From assembly GCF_034092415.1 (NCBI RefSeq), contig NZ_CP139304.1:1038001-1102000 (forward strand): 64,000 nucleotides of DNA, in the 5' to 3' direction. Positions 1 to 8,863 of the stretch are shown here, in pieces (position 1 is the stretch's first letter; each line of letters opens with the position of its first letter). The translations under genes were made by a program, and so were the position numbers. Source of the DNA: Prochlorococcus sp. MIT 1341. Its GTDB lineage: Bacteria > Cyanobacteriota > Cyanobacteriia > PCC-6307 > Cyanobiaceae. Below the pieces are notes generated by a model. That model was not told the DNA's origin. It ran no database searches and was given only the letters and a program-made list of their open reading frames with translations.

Positions 1-49
1 AGCAAAAAGGAGGCAGAGTAGCTGTTAAGTCGATTCTTTGAGGATCCCA

Positions 50-256
50 ATGGGTGAGTTCTTTTCCAATGTGGCTAAGTATCCCAAATACCTCATCACA
101 ATTATTCTTGGTGTGTTTGCAGCAGGTTTAGAACCCTTAGTTAATCGTAGTTCCAATCCTGTAACTGCTATTTCTTTGATCGGAGCACTTATCAGCGGGC
201 TCATAACCATCGCACTAATTCTTCGTGCCATGGTTTCACCAACATCACTTACATAA
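50..256 (+). CDS. DUF751 family small membrane protein (Ycf33-like)
   Basis: Protein of 68 residues with two hydrophobic stretches (about residues 13-30 and 40-62), fitting the cyanobacterial/plastid DUF751 (Ycf33-like) family by the N-terminal pattern FFxNVxxYPKYLIT. Its function is unknown. I chose the ATG at 50 over an in-frame TTG at 38 because GAGG lies at 40-43 at the right distance. It ends 6 bases before rbfA and is probably co-transcribed with it. Family assignment is from memory of the motif, not a search. Confidence 0.75.
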   Translation: MGEFFSNVAKYPKYLITIILGVFAAGLEPLVNRSSNPVTAISLIGALISGLITIALILRAMVSPTSLT

Positions 257-262
257 AGGAAA

Positions 263-661
263 ATGATGCAAAGTCGTCGCCTTCAAAAAGTGGCTTCCCT
301 AATTAAGAGAGAGGTCAGTGAATTGCTGGTCAACGGAATAAGAGATGCACGAATTCAAAAAACGATGGTCACGATCACTGAGGTTGAATTATCTGGAGAT
401 TTGCAGCATTGCAAAATTTTTGTAAGTATTTTTGGGGAAGCAGGAGAAAAAGAACAAGCACTTGATGGTCTGCAGGCAGCACAAGGCTTCTTAAAAGGTG
501 AACTAGGGAGAAGGCTAAAAATGAGACGTGCGCCAGAAGTAGTATTTCAGTTAGATCGAGGAATTGAAAAAGGTGCATCAATTTTGACTCTACTTAGCAA
601 ACTGGAAGAAGAGAGAAAAGGAAAAGACGAAGTTCCTTATAGTTCTAACAATCAGCCATGA
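263..661 (+). CDS. rbfA: Ribosome-binding factor A
   Basis: RbfA is a cytoplasmic KH-like fold protein that binds the 30S subunit and helps 16S rRNA 5'-end maturation, which matters most in the cold. The 132-residue length and the N-terminal pattern [18 protein letters not shown], followed by the DARI segment and a central VSIFG strand, are typical. Two ATG codons (263 and 266) are possible. The stop codon overlaps the ATG of the next gene by four bases (ATGA at 658-661), so the glycosidase is likely translationally coupled. Confidence 0.93.
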   Translation: MMQSRRLQKVASLIKREVSELLVNGIRDARIQKTMVTITEVELSGDLQHCKIFVSIFGEAGEKEQALDGLQAAQGFLKGELGRRLKMRRAPEVVFQLDRGIEKGASILTLLSKLEEERKGKDEVPYSSNNQP

Positions 662-2307
662 ACATTGAGGAATACAAAACCCTTAGAGAAAAAGTTGCAG
701 GACTATTAATAGTTCGAATAAGCGGTCATTCGCAAGATCAACATCGACAATATCCAAAATGGGAGCTTGACAATGAAAGTCTAAAGAAACTTATAAAAGA
801 AGGTCTAGGAGGAGTGATAATTTTAGGTGGGAATATATATGAGCTTCAAGAAAGATGTACTGAACTTCAGAAATTAACAGCCAAAAAACTCATTTTCTGT
901 GCAGATGTTGAAGAAGGAATTGGCCAAAGATTTGATGGGGGAACTTGGCTTCCTCCCCCTATGACAATTGGTAGGATCTACAAGAATGAACCTAAAAGAG
1001 CAATATCCCTCGCGGAGCATTATGGACATTGCGTTGGGGAACAAGCTAGAGAAAGTGGATTAAATCTAGTTCTTGCTCCTATATGTGATGTTAACACTAA
1101 TCCAGAAAATCCAGTGATCAATGTACGAGCTTGGGGGAGCAACCCATTAACAGTCTCTGAGCTAACATGCGCATTTCAAAGGGGTATCAATAGAGAAGGT
1201 GTTCTTACATGTGCTAAACACTTTCCTGGGCATGGTGACACTCAATTCGACTCACATTTAGAATTACCTATATTAAAACATAGCCTTAGAAGAATCAATA
1301 AAACTGAATTAGTACCTTTCAAATCAATAATTACCAAAGGAGTGGATAGCATTATGAGTGCCCATATCAAATTTAGTAATATTGACAATGAATATCCTGC
1401 TACTCTTTCTTATACCATTTTAACTAAATTACTGCGTCAAGAACTTAATTATAAAGGACTTGTTCTAACCGATGCATTAATCATGAGATCCATTGCAGAG
1501 CAATATGGGCCTGACGAAGCATCAGTCCTAGCAATTAAGGCTGGCGCAGATTTACTTCTCATGCCAGAAGAACCTTTTAAAGCAATCGAAGCTATTTGCA
1601 AAGCTGTTGAGAAGGGAGAAATCACTATGGAACGCATTAATCAATCAACTAATAGAAGAGCCATTGCTCTCGGAAAAATTTCTAATTATTGGATTCAGAA
1701 TCAAGCTAATAGCAAACAAAGAGTACATTATCTAAACAAACATAATGAGGGGGAAATGCTGGCAAAAGAACTTATTGATTCTTCTCTAGAAATTCAAAAC
1801 CCTGGAGGAATTAGATCTACTGATCGTGGTATTAATTTAGTCAGAGTAGATGATTCAATAAACTGCCCTATCCTAACCAGTCCATCTCCAGCACTTGAGC
1901 TACCACAAAAAGCTGGTTTTCAAAGGCTATTAGTAGATAAAAACAGAATATCTCCATGGCAACCAAAAAGAGAAGATCCCCTTAATTTGGTGCATATTGG
2001 AATAGCACCTACTCTAGTGCAACTATTCATAAGAGGAAATCCTTTCACAGGGTTAGGACATACAAAAGAGCCTTGGATTGAGGCCTTAAGACAGCTTCAA
2101 AACAATAATCTATTGGCAGGGGTAATTATTTATGGGAGCCCCTATCTATGGGAAAGAGTTGTTTCAGTGATCAACACAAACATTCCAGCTGGATATAGCC
2201 CAGCTCAGACCAGAGAAGCACAAAATCAAGTTTTGAGGAAACTAATCTGCACCAAGATCTTTCAAAACGATATCAAAGATAAACTATTAGAGGAATTCAC
2301 AGACTAA
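658..2307 (+). CDS. Glycoside hydrolase family 3 (NagZ-like beta-N-acetylhexosaminidase)
   Basis: Residues 1 to about 340 form a GH3 (beta/alpha) barrel. The NagZ signature KHFPGHGDT lies at 187-195 with S199-H200 after it, and the probable nucleophile is D272 in LVLTDALIM. NagZ enzymes cut GlcNAc-anhMurNAc in peptidoglycan recycling, and the His in KHFPGHGDT is part of the acid/base dyad. At 549 residues it is about 200 longer than bacterial NagZ; the C-terminal extension was not assigned to a domain. No signal peptide is visible, so it is probably cytoplasmic. It overlaps rbfA by 4 bases. Substrate is inferred, and a broader beta-glucosidase-like activity is possible. Confidence 0.85.
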   Translation: MNIEEYKTLREKVAGLLIVRISGHSQDQHRQYPKWELDNESLKKLIKEGLGGVIILGGNIYELQERCTELQKLTAKKLIFCADVEEGIGQRFDGGTWLPPPMTIGRIYKNEPKRAISLAEHYGHCVGEQARESGLNLVLAPICDVNTNPENPVINVRAWGSNPLTVSELTCAFQRGINREGVLTCAKHFPGHGDTQFDSHLELPILKHSLRRINKTELVPFKSIITKGVDSIMSAHIKFSNIDNEYPATLSYTILTKLLRQELNYKGLVLTDALIMRSIAEQYGPDEASVLAIKAGADLLLMPEEPFKAIEAICKAVEKGEITMERINQSTNRRAIALGKISNYWIQNQANSKQRVHYLNKHNEGEMLAKELIDSSLEIQNPGGIRSTDRGINLVRVDDSINCPILTSPSPALELPQKAGFQRLLVDKNRISPWQPKREDPLNLVHIGIAPTLVQLFIRGNPFTGLGHTKEPWIEALRQLQNNNLLAGVIIYGSPYLWERVVSVINTNIPAGYSPAQTREAQNQVLRKLICTKIFQNDIKDKLLEEFTD

Positions 2308-2499
2308 ATAAATTCCATAGGTTATTTCAAGATATATGATCTCTTCTCATTAAAGACACAAATTAAAAAATTCCCTTACAATAGATATCAAGAAAGGCTA
2401 GAGGGATCTATCTTAAATGAAAGATAAAAGTCTTTCACCCGTGAGAAAAAACTGCCATCTCAAAACCCTTTACTAGAAAAACTTAAGTTATAATCAAAA

Positions 2500-3300
2500 A
2501 TGAAACAACAAGATCAAAGGGCTCTTCTAAACAAAACAATAGTAATTACACGAGCGGAAGGTCAAGCAAGCGAAGCTAAAAAACAACTTATATCTTATGG
2601 AGCAAAAGTCCTCGATCTTCCTGCACTAATAATTGGTCCACCTAAGACATGGAAAAGCCTTGATGAAGCCATTCAAGAAATTAACAACTTCCATTGGATC
2701 ATTTTTTCCAGTTCAAATGGTGTAAACGCTTTAGAAAAGAGGCTAAATTTAATCGGGAAAACACTTTCCAATGACCTAGACAACCTGAAAATTGCTGCAG
2801 TCGGGAAAAAAACTGCTCAAAGCTTAGAAAAGATAGGAGCGAAAGTAGACTTTATTCCTCCTAATTTCATCGCAGACAGCTTGATAAATAATTTCCCTGT
2901 ATCTGGGATTGGCTTAAATATCCTTTTACCTAGAGTAGAAAGTGGTGGCAGAACTTTATTGAGTGAAGCTTTCCAAAAGGCAGGTGCACGAGTGATTGAA
3001 GTTGCGGCTTATGAGTCATCTTGTCCCGAGAAAATTCCACAAGAGACGAAAAAAGCAATTGATTGTGGAAACATAGATGCTATCCTTTTTAGCAGTGCTA
3101 AAACATCAGAACATACAGCCAAATTACTTTTAGAGAGTTATGGAGAAAATTGGCTAGAAAAACTAAATAATGTAAAAATAATCTCTATAGGTCCTCAAAC
3201 AAGTTTGGCCTGCAAAAAGCATTTTGGCCGAATAGATAATGAAGCCAATCCTCACAATCTTGAAGGGCTGATATCCGCATGCATTAGTAGTAATTTATAG
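2500..3300 (+). CDS. hemD: Uroporphyrinogen-III synthase
   Basis: HemD closes and isomerises hydroxymethylbilane to uroporphyrinogen III, the branch point to heme, chlorophyll and bilins. The 266-residue protein shows the two-lobed pattern: an N-terminal TRAEGQASEAKKQL strand-helix, a FSSSNGVNAL segment, AAVGKKTAQSLEKIGAKVDF, and a C-terminal ILFSSAKTSEH plus SIGPQTS segment. HemD is poorly conserved overall, but these SS(N/A)xV and GxxT features are diagnostic. It stands alone, about 190 bases after the GH3 gene, and is convergent with the SRPBCC gene. Confidence 0.9.
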   Translation: MKQQDQRALLNKTIVITRAEGQASEAKKQLISYGAKVLDLPALIIGPPKTWKSLDEAIQEINNFHWIIFSSSNGVNALEKRLNLIGKTLSNDLDNLKIAAVGKKTAQSLEKIGAKVDFIPPNFIADSLINNFPVSGIGLNILLPRVESGGRTLLSEAFQKAGARVIEVAAYESSCPEKIPQETKKAIDCGNIDAILFSSAKTSEHTAKLLLESYGENWLEKLNNVKIISIGPQTSLACKKHFGRIDNEANPHNLEGLISACISSNL

Positions 3301-3338
3301 TCCTATCTTGGCAAAGTTTAGAAAATAATGCATGCCAA

Positions 3339-3803
3339 CTAAATAGCAGTTCTATATCCACTTTCGACTAGGTCACGAAAGCGATCTAAATTCGCTTGCA
3401 GCTCTTTGTTAACCATGCCTCCTAAGATATTTGCTTCCATCAAGGGTGCTAAAACTTTAGGCAATTCATAACTAACTGTTAACTTAACCACTGTATGGTT
3501 AAGTTCTTCTGAGTAAAACCTAACTGCACCTTTTGTAGGCAATCCGCCAACAGATTCCCACTTTAACTTTTGAGCATCAATTCTTTCACTAATCCTTGCT
3601 TTCCATTTAAAACGAAAACCATTAGCAGCCAAAGTCCATTCAGTTAAATCGGGAAGAATTTTAGTCTCTTCTTCTACTGTTTTCACTGATTCAATCCAAC
3701 TCATCCAGAGCGGCATTGCATCCAAGTCACTCCATACTGCCCATACTCTTTCTACTGGGGCATCAATATTGCTAGTGACCGTGTGTTCCAACCAACGTCC
3801 CAT
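3339..3803 (-). CDS. SRPBCC (START/polyketide cyclase-like) protein next to zeta-carotene desaturase
   Basis: Protein of 154 residues with a SRPBCC ligand-binding fold pattern: the N-terminal segment TVTSNIDAPVERVWAVWSDL and the MPLWMSWIESV segment are typical of cyclase/dehydrase or START-like proteins that bind hydrophobic ligands. It begins 6 bases after the stop of zds, so the two are probably one transcript. A role in binding or passing carotenoid or lipid is plausible from context only. No catalytic residues are recognised. Confidence 0.8.
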   Translation of the reverse strand: MGRWLEHTVTSNIDAPVERVWAVWSDLDAMPLWMSWIESVKTVEEETKILPDLTEWTLAANGFRFKWKARISERIDAQKLKWESVGGLPTKGAVRFYSEELNHTVVKLTVSYELPKVLAPLMEANILGGMVNKELQANLDRFRDLVESGYRTAI

Positions 3804-3809
3804 TCGAAA

Positions 3810-5267
3810 CTACCTCTTTAAAGTAAGGAAATGATTATCTTTTTTTTGCAAGATAGCTGCAGCAGCTAGATGTCCGCTCATTGTTGCTCCTTCCATAGAA
3901 TCAATATAGTCCTGTCGGGTATAACTTCCCGCTAAAAAGAAATTTTTAACTGCAGTCGATTGCTTTGGTCTATACGGTTCCATGCCAGGAGCTTCCCTAT
4001 ATAAAGATTGAGCAAGTTTCACAACATTGCTCCAAACGAGTTTTAAGGGCCTTGACGATGGAAATAATTCTCTAACCTGAGCATCAGTATGCTCAGCGAT
4101 CTCCTTAACTGGCTTAGGAATCCAGGGGTCACCAGGAGTTAAAACACACTGAAGCAATGAACCAAGTCCTTCAATTTGATAGTCTTCGGGGCTGGTAAGT
4201 GCTAAATCAGCAAAGCAACTAAAATCAGCATCGGCTGTATACAACAAATTATCTAAACCTCTAGAAAGTTCAGAATCATCCCTATTGGAATCATTTCTAA
4301 CCTCTGTAACCCAGCCATCATAACGTAATTGAACTGTTGCTACAGGAACAGCCTCCAGTCGATAGATTGCTTCGAATTGAGGAAATTTTTTCCACTCTTT
4401 TGGTAAAAGTTTTTGAATCCCAGGGACATCACATGCTGCCAGATATTTATCAGCCCGTATCTGAATATCTCCCTCAGGAGTTCCCAAATTTAATGCTGTT
4501 ATCAACGGATCTTTATCATTTTCATAAAGAACTTCTTTTACTCTATGACGTAAATGAAGCTTGCCACCCCTAGAAATAATGTAATCAATTATTGGACCAG
4601 TAAGCCAACGGTGAGGAGAACCCTTCAAAAGATTCAATTTTGATGCTTCAGTTCGAGTTGCAAACATCAAAAAAATAGTCAGCATACAACGTGCTGATAT
4701 TTGCTCGCAGTCAATAAAACCTAAGGCATAAGCTATAGGGTTCCACATTCTCTGAATACTTTGATGACTACCACCATGATTCAAAAACCAATTCTGAAAA
4801 CTAATTGAATCAAGCTGACGTATTGTGCTCATTGCTCCTTCATAGTCAAGCAAGCCTCTCACAATTGGGCTTGTCCCAAGTGCAAGGGCATTCCTAAGTT
4901 TATCAAGGGAATTCAACTGGGAAGTAGTAAAAAAGGCTTTCAACCCATTGAAAGGTGCTCCTAACGCAAAGCGAAAGTCCAAAGATCGAAGGTCTCCTCC
5001 CCGATTCACAAATAAGTGCGTATGTTCTTTTGGAAGAAGATTGTCAATTGCTCCTACCTTTTTCATCAATGCAAAGAGATTCGCATAGTTAAAAAAGAAA
5101 ACATGGAGACCCATTTCAATATGGTTTCCTTGGGGATCTTCCCAGCTGCCAACTTTCCCCCCAAAGAAAGGCCTTGCCTCATAAAGATCTACTTGATGGC
5201 CATCATCAACAAGATCTACTGCTGCCGTTAGTCCAGCAAGTCCAGCTCCAATAATTGCTACCCGCAC
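3810..5267 (-). CDS. zds: Zeta-carotene desaturase (plant-type)
   Basis: FAD-dependent amine-oxidase-fold enzyme that desaturates zeta-carotene to lycopene with plastoquinone as acceptor at the thylakoid membrane (also named crtQ). The dinucleotide-binding motif GAGLAGL is at residues 7-13, followed by [14 protein letters not shown]. The C-terminal [22 protein letters not shown] is the usual FAD-contacting motif of the Pds/Zds family. It is 485 residues, as expected. The start is GTG. A second desaturase (crtP) lies at 44.2-45.6 kb and is closer to phytoene desaturases, so this copy is assigned to the zeta-carotene step. Confidence 0.92.
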   Translation of the reverse strand: MRVAIIGAGLAGLTAAVDLVDDGHQVDLYEARPFFGGKVGSWEDPQGNHIEMGLHVFFFNYANLFALMKKVGAIDNLLPKEHTHLFVNRGGDLRSLDFRFALGAPFNGLKAFFTTSQLNSLDKLRNALALGTSPIVRGLLDYEGAMSTIRQLDSISFQNWFLNHGGSHQSIQRMWNPIAYALGFIDCEQISARCMLTIFLMFATRTEASKLNLLKGSPHRWLTGPIIDYIISRGGKLHLRHRVKEVLYENDKDPLITALNLGTPEGDIQIRADKYLAACDVPGIQKLLPKEWKKFPQFEAIYRLEAVPVATVQLRYDGWVTEVRNDSNRDDSELSRGLDNLLYTADADFSCFADLALTSPEDYQIEGLGSLLQCVLTPGDPWIPKPVKEIAEHTDAQVRELFPSSRPLKLVWSNVVKLAQSLYREAPGMEPYRPKQSTAVKNFFLAGSYTRQDYIDSMEGATMSGHLAAAAILQKKDNHFLTLKR

Positions 5268-5372
5268 CCTCTTTCAGAAAAACTACCTCCTGACTCTATG
5301 AAGATGTCGAGCCAAAATGCAGAAAACGAAATAGCTTATTTCTATTAAATTAGTTTAAAGCTTTAAAAAACC

Positions 5373-5765
5373 ATGAGCAGCCTCGAGAACACGGCTGTTA
5401 GCCACACAGCTAAAGATGGAAAAGGTATTCTTATAACAGAAACTGCGATGCAGCAGTTGGCAAAACTTTGTTCAGAGCAAGCTCAGACTCAGGTCTTAAG
5501 AGTGGGTGTCCGATCAGGAGGTTGTAGCGGCATGAGCTACACAATGGACTTTGTTCCACGTTCTGAGATCCATCAAGATGATGAAGTGTACGAATACAAA
5601 GCTTCTGAGGGGAATTCCTTCAATGTCATATGTGATCCTAAAAGTCTCCTATATATCTATGGCATGCAACTTGACTTCAGCACAGCTCTAATTGGAGGAG
5701 GCTTCAACTTTACAAATCCAAATGCTACTCAAACCTGTGGCTGTGGAAGCTCATTCGCGGTGTAA
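5373..5765 (+). CDS. A-type iron-sulfur carrier (IscA/SufA/HesB family)
   Basis: A-type carriers hold or transfer Fe-S clusters to apoproteins. The three conserved cysteines are visible: C51 in SGGCSGMSY, and C122 and C124 in the terminal CGCGSSF. The 130-residue protein has a 15-20 residue N-terminal tail ahead of the domain. It is divergent from zds with about 105 bases between start codons, which should hold both promoters. Whether it is the SufA or IscA type cannot be decided here. Confidence 0.92.
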   Translation: MSSLENTAVSHTAKDGKGILITETAMQQLAKLCSEQAQTQVLRVGVRSGGCSGMSYTMDFVPRSEIHQDDEVYEYKASEGNSFNVICDPKSLLYIYGMQLDFSTALIGGGFNFTNPNATQTCGCGSSFAV

Positions 5766-5823
5766 GTGAAGTTCAGTCATTAAAGTATGAATCTAATAAT
5801 TCTGGAAATTTTCAAATCACACA

Positions 5824-6243
5824 ATGGAGTCAACAGAAGAGACCCTTTTCGACCAAGCTTTGACTCGTTATCAAGAAGGAGCCAAAGCTAATGAATTGCT
5901 GAATGATTTTATTAACATCACGACAAACTCACCAAACCATTCTGCCGGTTGGACATGTCTCGCTTGGCTGCAATTACTTTCTGATAAGCCTGAAGAAGCA
6001 CTGCGATCCGCCCGAACAGCAATCAAACTAAACGCCCAAGACCCTCAAGCAAGAATCAATCTCAGCCTTGCTCTTCTGGAGACTAACTCGAAAGGTGTAA
6101 GGGAACAGATTGAGATAGTGAAAAAAATTCTTTTTACAGTTCCTGAACTTCAAAAAGATTTAAAAGAATCAATAGCTGACGGATTAAGTCGAAAACCAGA
6201 TTGGAACGCTCTTCAAAAAATCAAACAATGGCTGGAGCTTTAA
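5824..6243 (+). CDS. TPR-repeat protein
   Basis: Protein of 139 residues with helical repeats of the tetratricopeptide type; the clearest unit is around residues 43-80 (AGWTCLAWLQLL...PEEALRSARTAIKLNAQDPQARINLSLAL, shown in parts). TPR units bind partner proteins. No partner can be named. It is followed after one base by the LpxB-like gene, so the two are probably co-transcribed. No signal peptide or membrane segment is visible. Confidence 0.7.
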   Translation: MESTEETLFDQALTRYQEGAKANELLNDFINITTNSPNHSAGWTCLAWLQLLSDKPEEALRSARTAIKLNAQDPQARINLSLALLETNSKGVREQIEIVKKILFTVPELQKDLKESIADGLSRKPDWNALQKIKQWLEL

Positions 6244-6244
6244 A

Positions 6245-7453
6245 TTGGGGAACATTCTTCTACTAAGTAATGGGCATGGAGAAGACCTCTCAGGCGCACT
6301 GATAGGAAAAGCTCTCAGGTCATTGGGGCATCAAGTAGAAGCTTTACCTCTTGTAGGAGCAGGGACTTCCTATAGTAAAGAGAAAATCAAGATATTATAT
6401 AAAGGCAAGGAATTTAGTACCGGTGGTCTAGGATATACGAGCATAAAAGGAAGACTAAAAGAAATATTCCAAGGTCAAATTATATACCTGATTAATCGTA
6501 TTTTGCGGTTAATGACTATCTCAAAAAAATATGATCTTTTAGTCATCATTGGAGATATTGTTCCAATATTTGCATCTTGGTTAACAACTCGTCCAGTAGC
6601 TGCCTACATTGTTGCATATTCAAGTCATTACGAAGGCCAACTAAATCTTCCATGGCCATGCAAGGAATTTCTTCAAAGCAAAAGATTTGAAAGAATTTAC
6701 ACCCGCGATGCTCTAACTGCCGAAGACTTGAGCAAACAGTTAAAGCGTAATGTCATGTTCTTAGGAAATCCATTCATGGATGCTTTAGAAAAGACTAATA
6801 CCAGGCTTCCAAAGTGCTCATTTCGCATAGGGCTTATTCCAGGCAGCAGGTTTCCAGAAATAGAGAAGAATTTATTGTTAATGCTTTCAGTGGTAAAAAT
6901 TTTGGCCGATGAAATGTTAATTCACGAAGAAGTAAGCCTTGACCTTGCACTTGTAAATACATTAAGTGATAGCAACCTGCATAGACTTGTTAATTGTCTT
7001 GGATGGAGAGTAGAGAAAAATATAAACACACAAAGCACCGAGCTTATTAAAGGAAATTGCACAGTCTCGGTACGTAGAGAATCATTCGGACAAATCCTTC
7101 ATTCCAGTGACCTCGTTCTAGCAATGGCAGGTACAGCAACTGAACAAGCAATTGGACTCGCCAAACCAGTCCTGCAAATCATTGGAGAAGGGCCACAATT
7201 TACATTTAGATTTGCAGACGCTCAAAGGCGATTACTCGGTCCAACTGTATTTTGTGCAAATGGAAAGCCCGGTAGTACGAAAACACTTGAAGAAACAGCA
7301 CAAATGGCAACAAGTCTTTTAAAAAGAATAAAATCAGATGTTAATTTTCAGAACGAATGTAATCTTCAAGCTATTCATCGTATTGGGAAAAGTGGAGGAA
7401 GCAAACGAATAGCTGAATCGATCTCAAATTACTTGCTTAAGCCGTCAAGATGA
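6245..7453 (+). CDS. Lipid-A-disaccharide-synthase-related protein
   Basis: Protein of 402 residues that resembles LpxB (GT19, GT-B fold) but matches the separate cyanobacterial family usually named lipid-A-disaccharide synthase-related. Visible features are the N-terminal LLLSNGHGEDLSGALIG, a central FLGNPFMDAL and GLIPGSRFPEI (compare the LPGSR of LpxB), and MAGTATEQAIGLAKPV near the C-terminus. The true substrate is unknown. The start is TTG at 6245, one base after the TPR gene stop, and the conserved N-terminus begins directly there. Confidence 0.8.
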   Translation: MGNILLLSNGHGEDLSGALIGKALRSLGHQVEALPLVGAGTSYSKEKIKILYKGKEFSTGGLGYTSIKGRLKEIFQGQIIYLINRILRLMTISKKYDLLVIIGDIVPIFASWLTTRPVAAYIVAYSSHYEGQLNLPWPCKEFLQSKRFERIYTRDALTAEDLSKQLKRNVMFLGNPFMDALEKTNTRLPKCSFRIGLIPGSRFPEIEKNLLLMLSVVKILADEMLIHEEVSLDLALVNTLSDSNLHRLVNCLGWRVEKNINTQSTELIKGNCTVSVRRESFGQILHSSDLVLAMAGTATEQAIGLAKPVLQIIGEGPQFTFRFADAQRRLLGPTVFCANGKPGSTKTLEETAQMATSLLKRIKSDVNFQNECNLQAIHRIGKSGGSKRIAESISNYLLKPSR

Positions 7454-7501
7454 TAAAAAAATTTAGAAATAAGCTCTTAATTGACTTCTATGATCTAAAA
7501 G

Positions 7502-8434
7502 CTAATGAGAAAAATCGGAACAGATGGCCTCTTTTAAAGAAGGGAATTCAAATCGAAATCCAAGCTTTTCCAATCGTTCAGAAACCACATTTTGCCCTTC
7601 TAAAACAACCTTAGCCCCATCGCCGAGCAGCAACTTTAAAATTGGACTTGGTACAGGCAAAATTGCTGGTCTACCCAAGCTCTGACCTAAAGTAGATGCG
7701 AAAGTAGACATTGATACTGTTTCAGGAGCAACAGCATTGATTACACCTTTCCATGATCTTTTAACTAATGCCTGACTGATAAGTTCACAAAGATCGGTTC
7801 TGTGAATCCAGCTCATCCATTGAAGTCCTGTACCTATTGGACCTCCAAACCCCGCTCGAAAAACTGGCAACATTTTTGCCAAAGCACCACCATCAGCACC
7901 TAGAACTATCCCTAGTCTTGGTATAACTAGTCTTGTCCTTCGTGGCTTCAGGCTAGCCGCGTCCTCCCATCCGACACAAAGACGCCCTAAGAAATCATCT
8001 CCAGGGGGACTACTTTCAGTAAATTTACTCTCTAAACTCGTTCCGTAATAACCAACTGCAGATGCATTCACTAATACCTTCGGAATACTTTTAACTTTAG
8101 CCATTGCCTCCACCAGAGACCTTGTTGTTTCAATGCGACTTCCAAACAGCTCTCTGCAATGAGAAGGGGTCCATCTCTTTTCAGCTATTGGTTCCCCGAC
8201 AAGGTTAATTACTCCATCGGATTCCTCTAACCCCCTTAACAAAGAGTCTTTTTCCCAATTAATTGGCTTTGATGGATCAATTCTCAAATTAACCAACTTG
8301 TCTGAATTCTCCTTACTGGCAAAACCAGGTGCTTCTTTCCTACTGACAAGAATGCCAGTATGACCGTCCTCTAATAACCTTGGCACCAACTCTCTGCCAA
8401 TAAAACCTGTGCAGCCAAGTAGCAAGAGACGCAT
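7502..8434 (-). CDS. NAD-dependent epimerase/SDR protein (TIGR01777, YfcH-like)
   Basis: Extended SDR protein of 310 residues. GxxGxxG is at residues 7-13 (GCTGFIG). The segments VINLVGEPIAEKRWT and VNASAVGYYGTS are characteristic of the YfcH/TIGR01777 family, once loosely named cell-division inhibitor homologues. The C-terminal DUF1731-like part with RPAILPVPSP is present. The substrate is unknown. It lies convergent with the LpxB-like gene, and no operon partner is evident. Confidence 0.88.
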   Translation of the reverse strand: MRLLLLGCTGFIGRELVPRLLEDGHTGILVSRKEAPGFASKENSDKLVNLRIDPSKPINWEKDSLLRGLEESDGVINLVGEPIAEKRWTPSHCRELFGSRIETTRSLVEAMAKVKSIPKVLVNASAVGYYGTSLESKFTESSPPGDDFLGRLCVGWEDAASLKPRRTRLVIPRLGIVLGADGGALAKMLPVFRAGFGGPIGTGLQWMSWIHRTDLCELISQALVKRSWKGVINAVAPETVSMSTFASTLGQSLGRPAILPVPSPILKLLLGDGAKVVLEGQNVVSERLEKLGFRFEFPSLKEAICSDFSH

Positions 8435-8585
8435 CTTTAAGATCGAGCACTCCTAAAAGGTTAAGGCAATTCACTAAACGACCATATGAAATAAATTAAA
8501 CAATGCTTATATAGAAATGCTTTTAGAAAATGCACTCAGGAATGAAAATCTCTTTCCTCTGTTGGAAGTGGCTAGGTAGCGCACT

Positions 8586-8858
8586 ATGACTGAAACACCC
8601 AAAGATGATTTGGAAATCACATCCCGAAAAAACCCGCCTCAAAACTTTAGGAAAGGGGCTCTTGTTCGAGTTAATCGCAGCAAATATTCAACTAGTCTCG
8701 AATCAAAAGCAAGCGACCCAACACCTCCCAGATACATTTTTGAAGGCCCAGGGGAGGTGCTCACTGTCAAAGGAGAATACGCCCAAATGCGTTGGAGACT
8801 TCCAGTTCCAGACACTTGGTTACGAGTAGACCAATTAGAGGAATGGTCAGATAAGTAG
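8586..8858 (+). CDS. ndhO: NAD(P)H-quinone oxidoreductase subunit O
   Basis: NdhO is a small oxygenic-photosynthesis-specific subunit of the thylakoid NDH-1 complex, on the connecting side near the ferredoxin-binding arm. The 90-residue protein has the conserved core KGALVRVNRSKY, then YIFEGPGEVLTVKGEYAQMR and the C-terminal PDTWLRVDQLEEW pattern. It is a single gene convergent with the glycosyltransferase at 8864, only 5 bases away. The N-terminal 20 residues are variable in the family. Confidence 0.93.
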   Translation: MTETPKDDLEITSRKNPPQNFRKGALVRVNRSKYSTSLESKASDPTPPRYIFEGPGEVLTVKGEYAQMRWRLPVPDTWLRVDQLEEWSDK

Positions 8859-8863
8859 AATTA

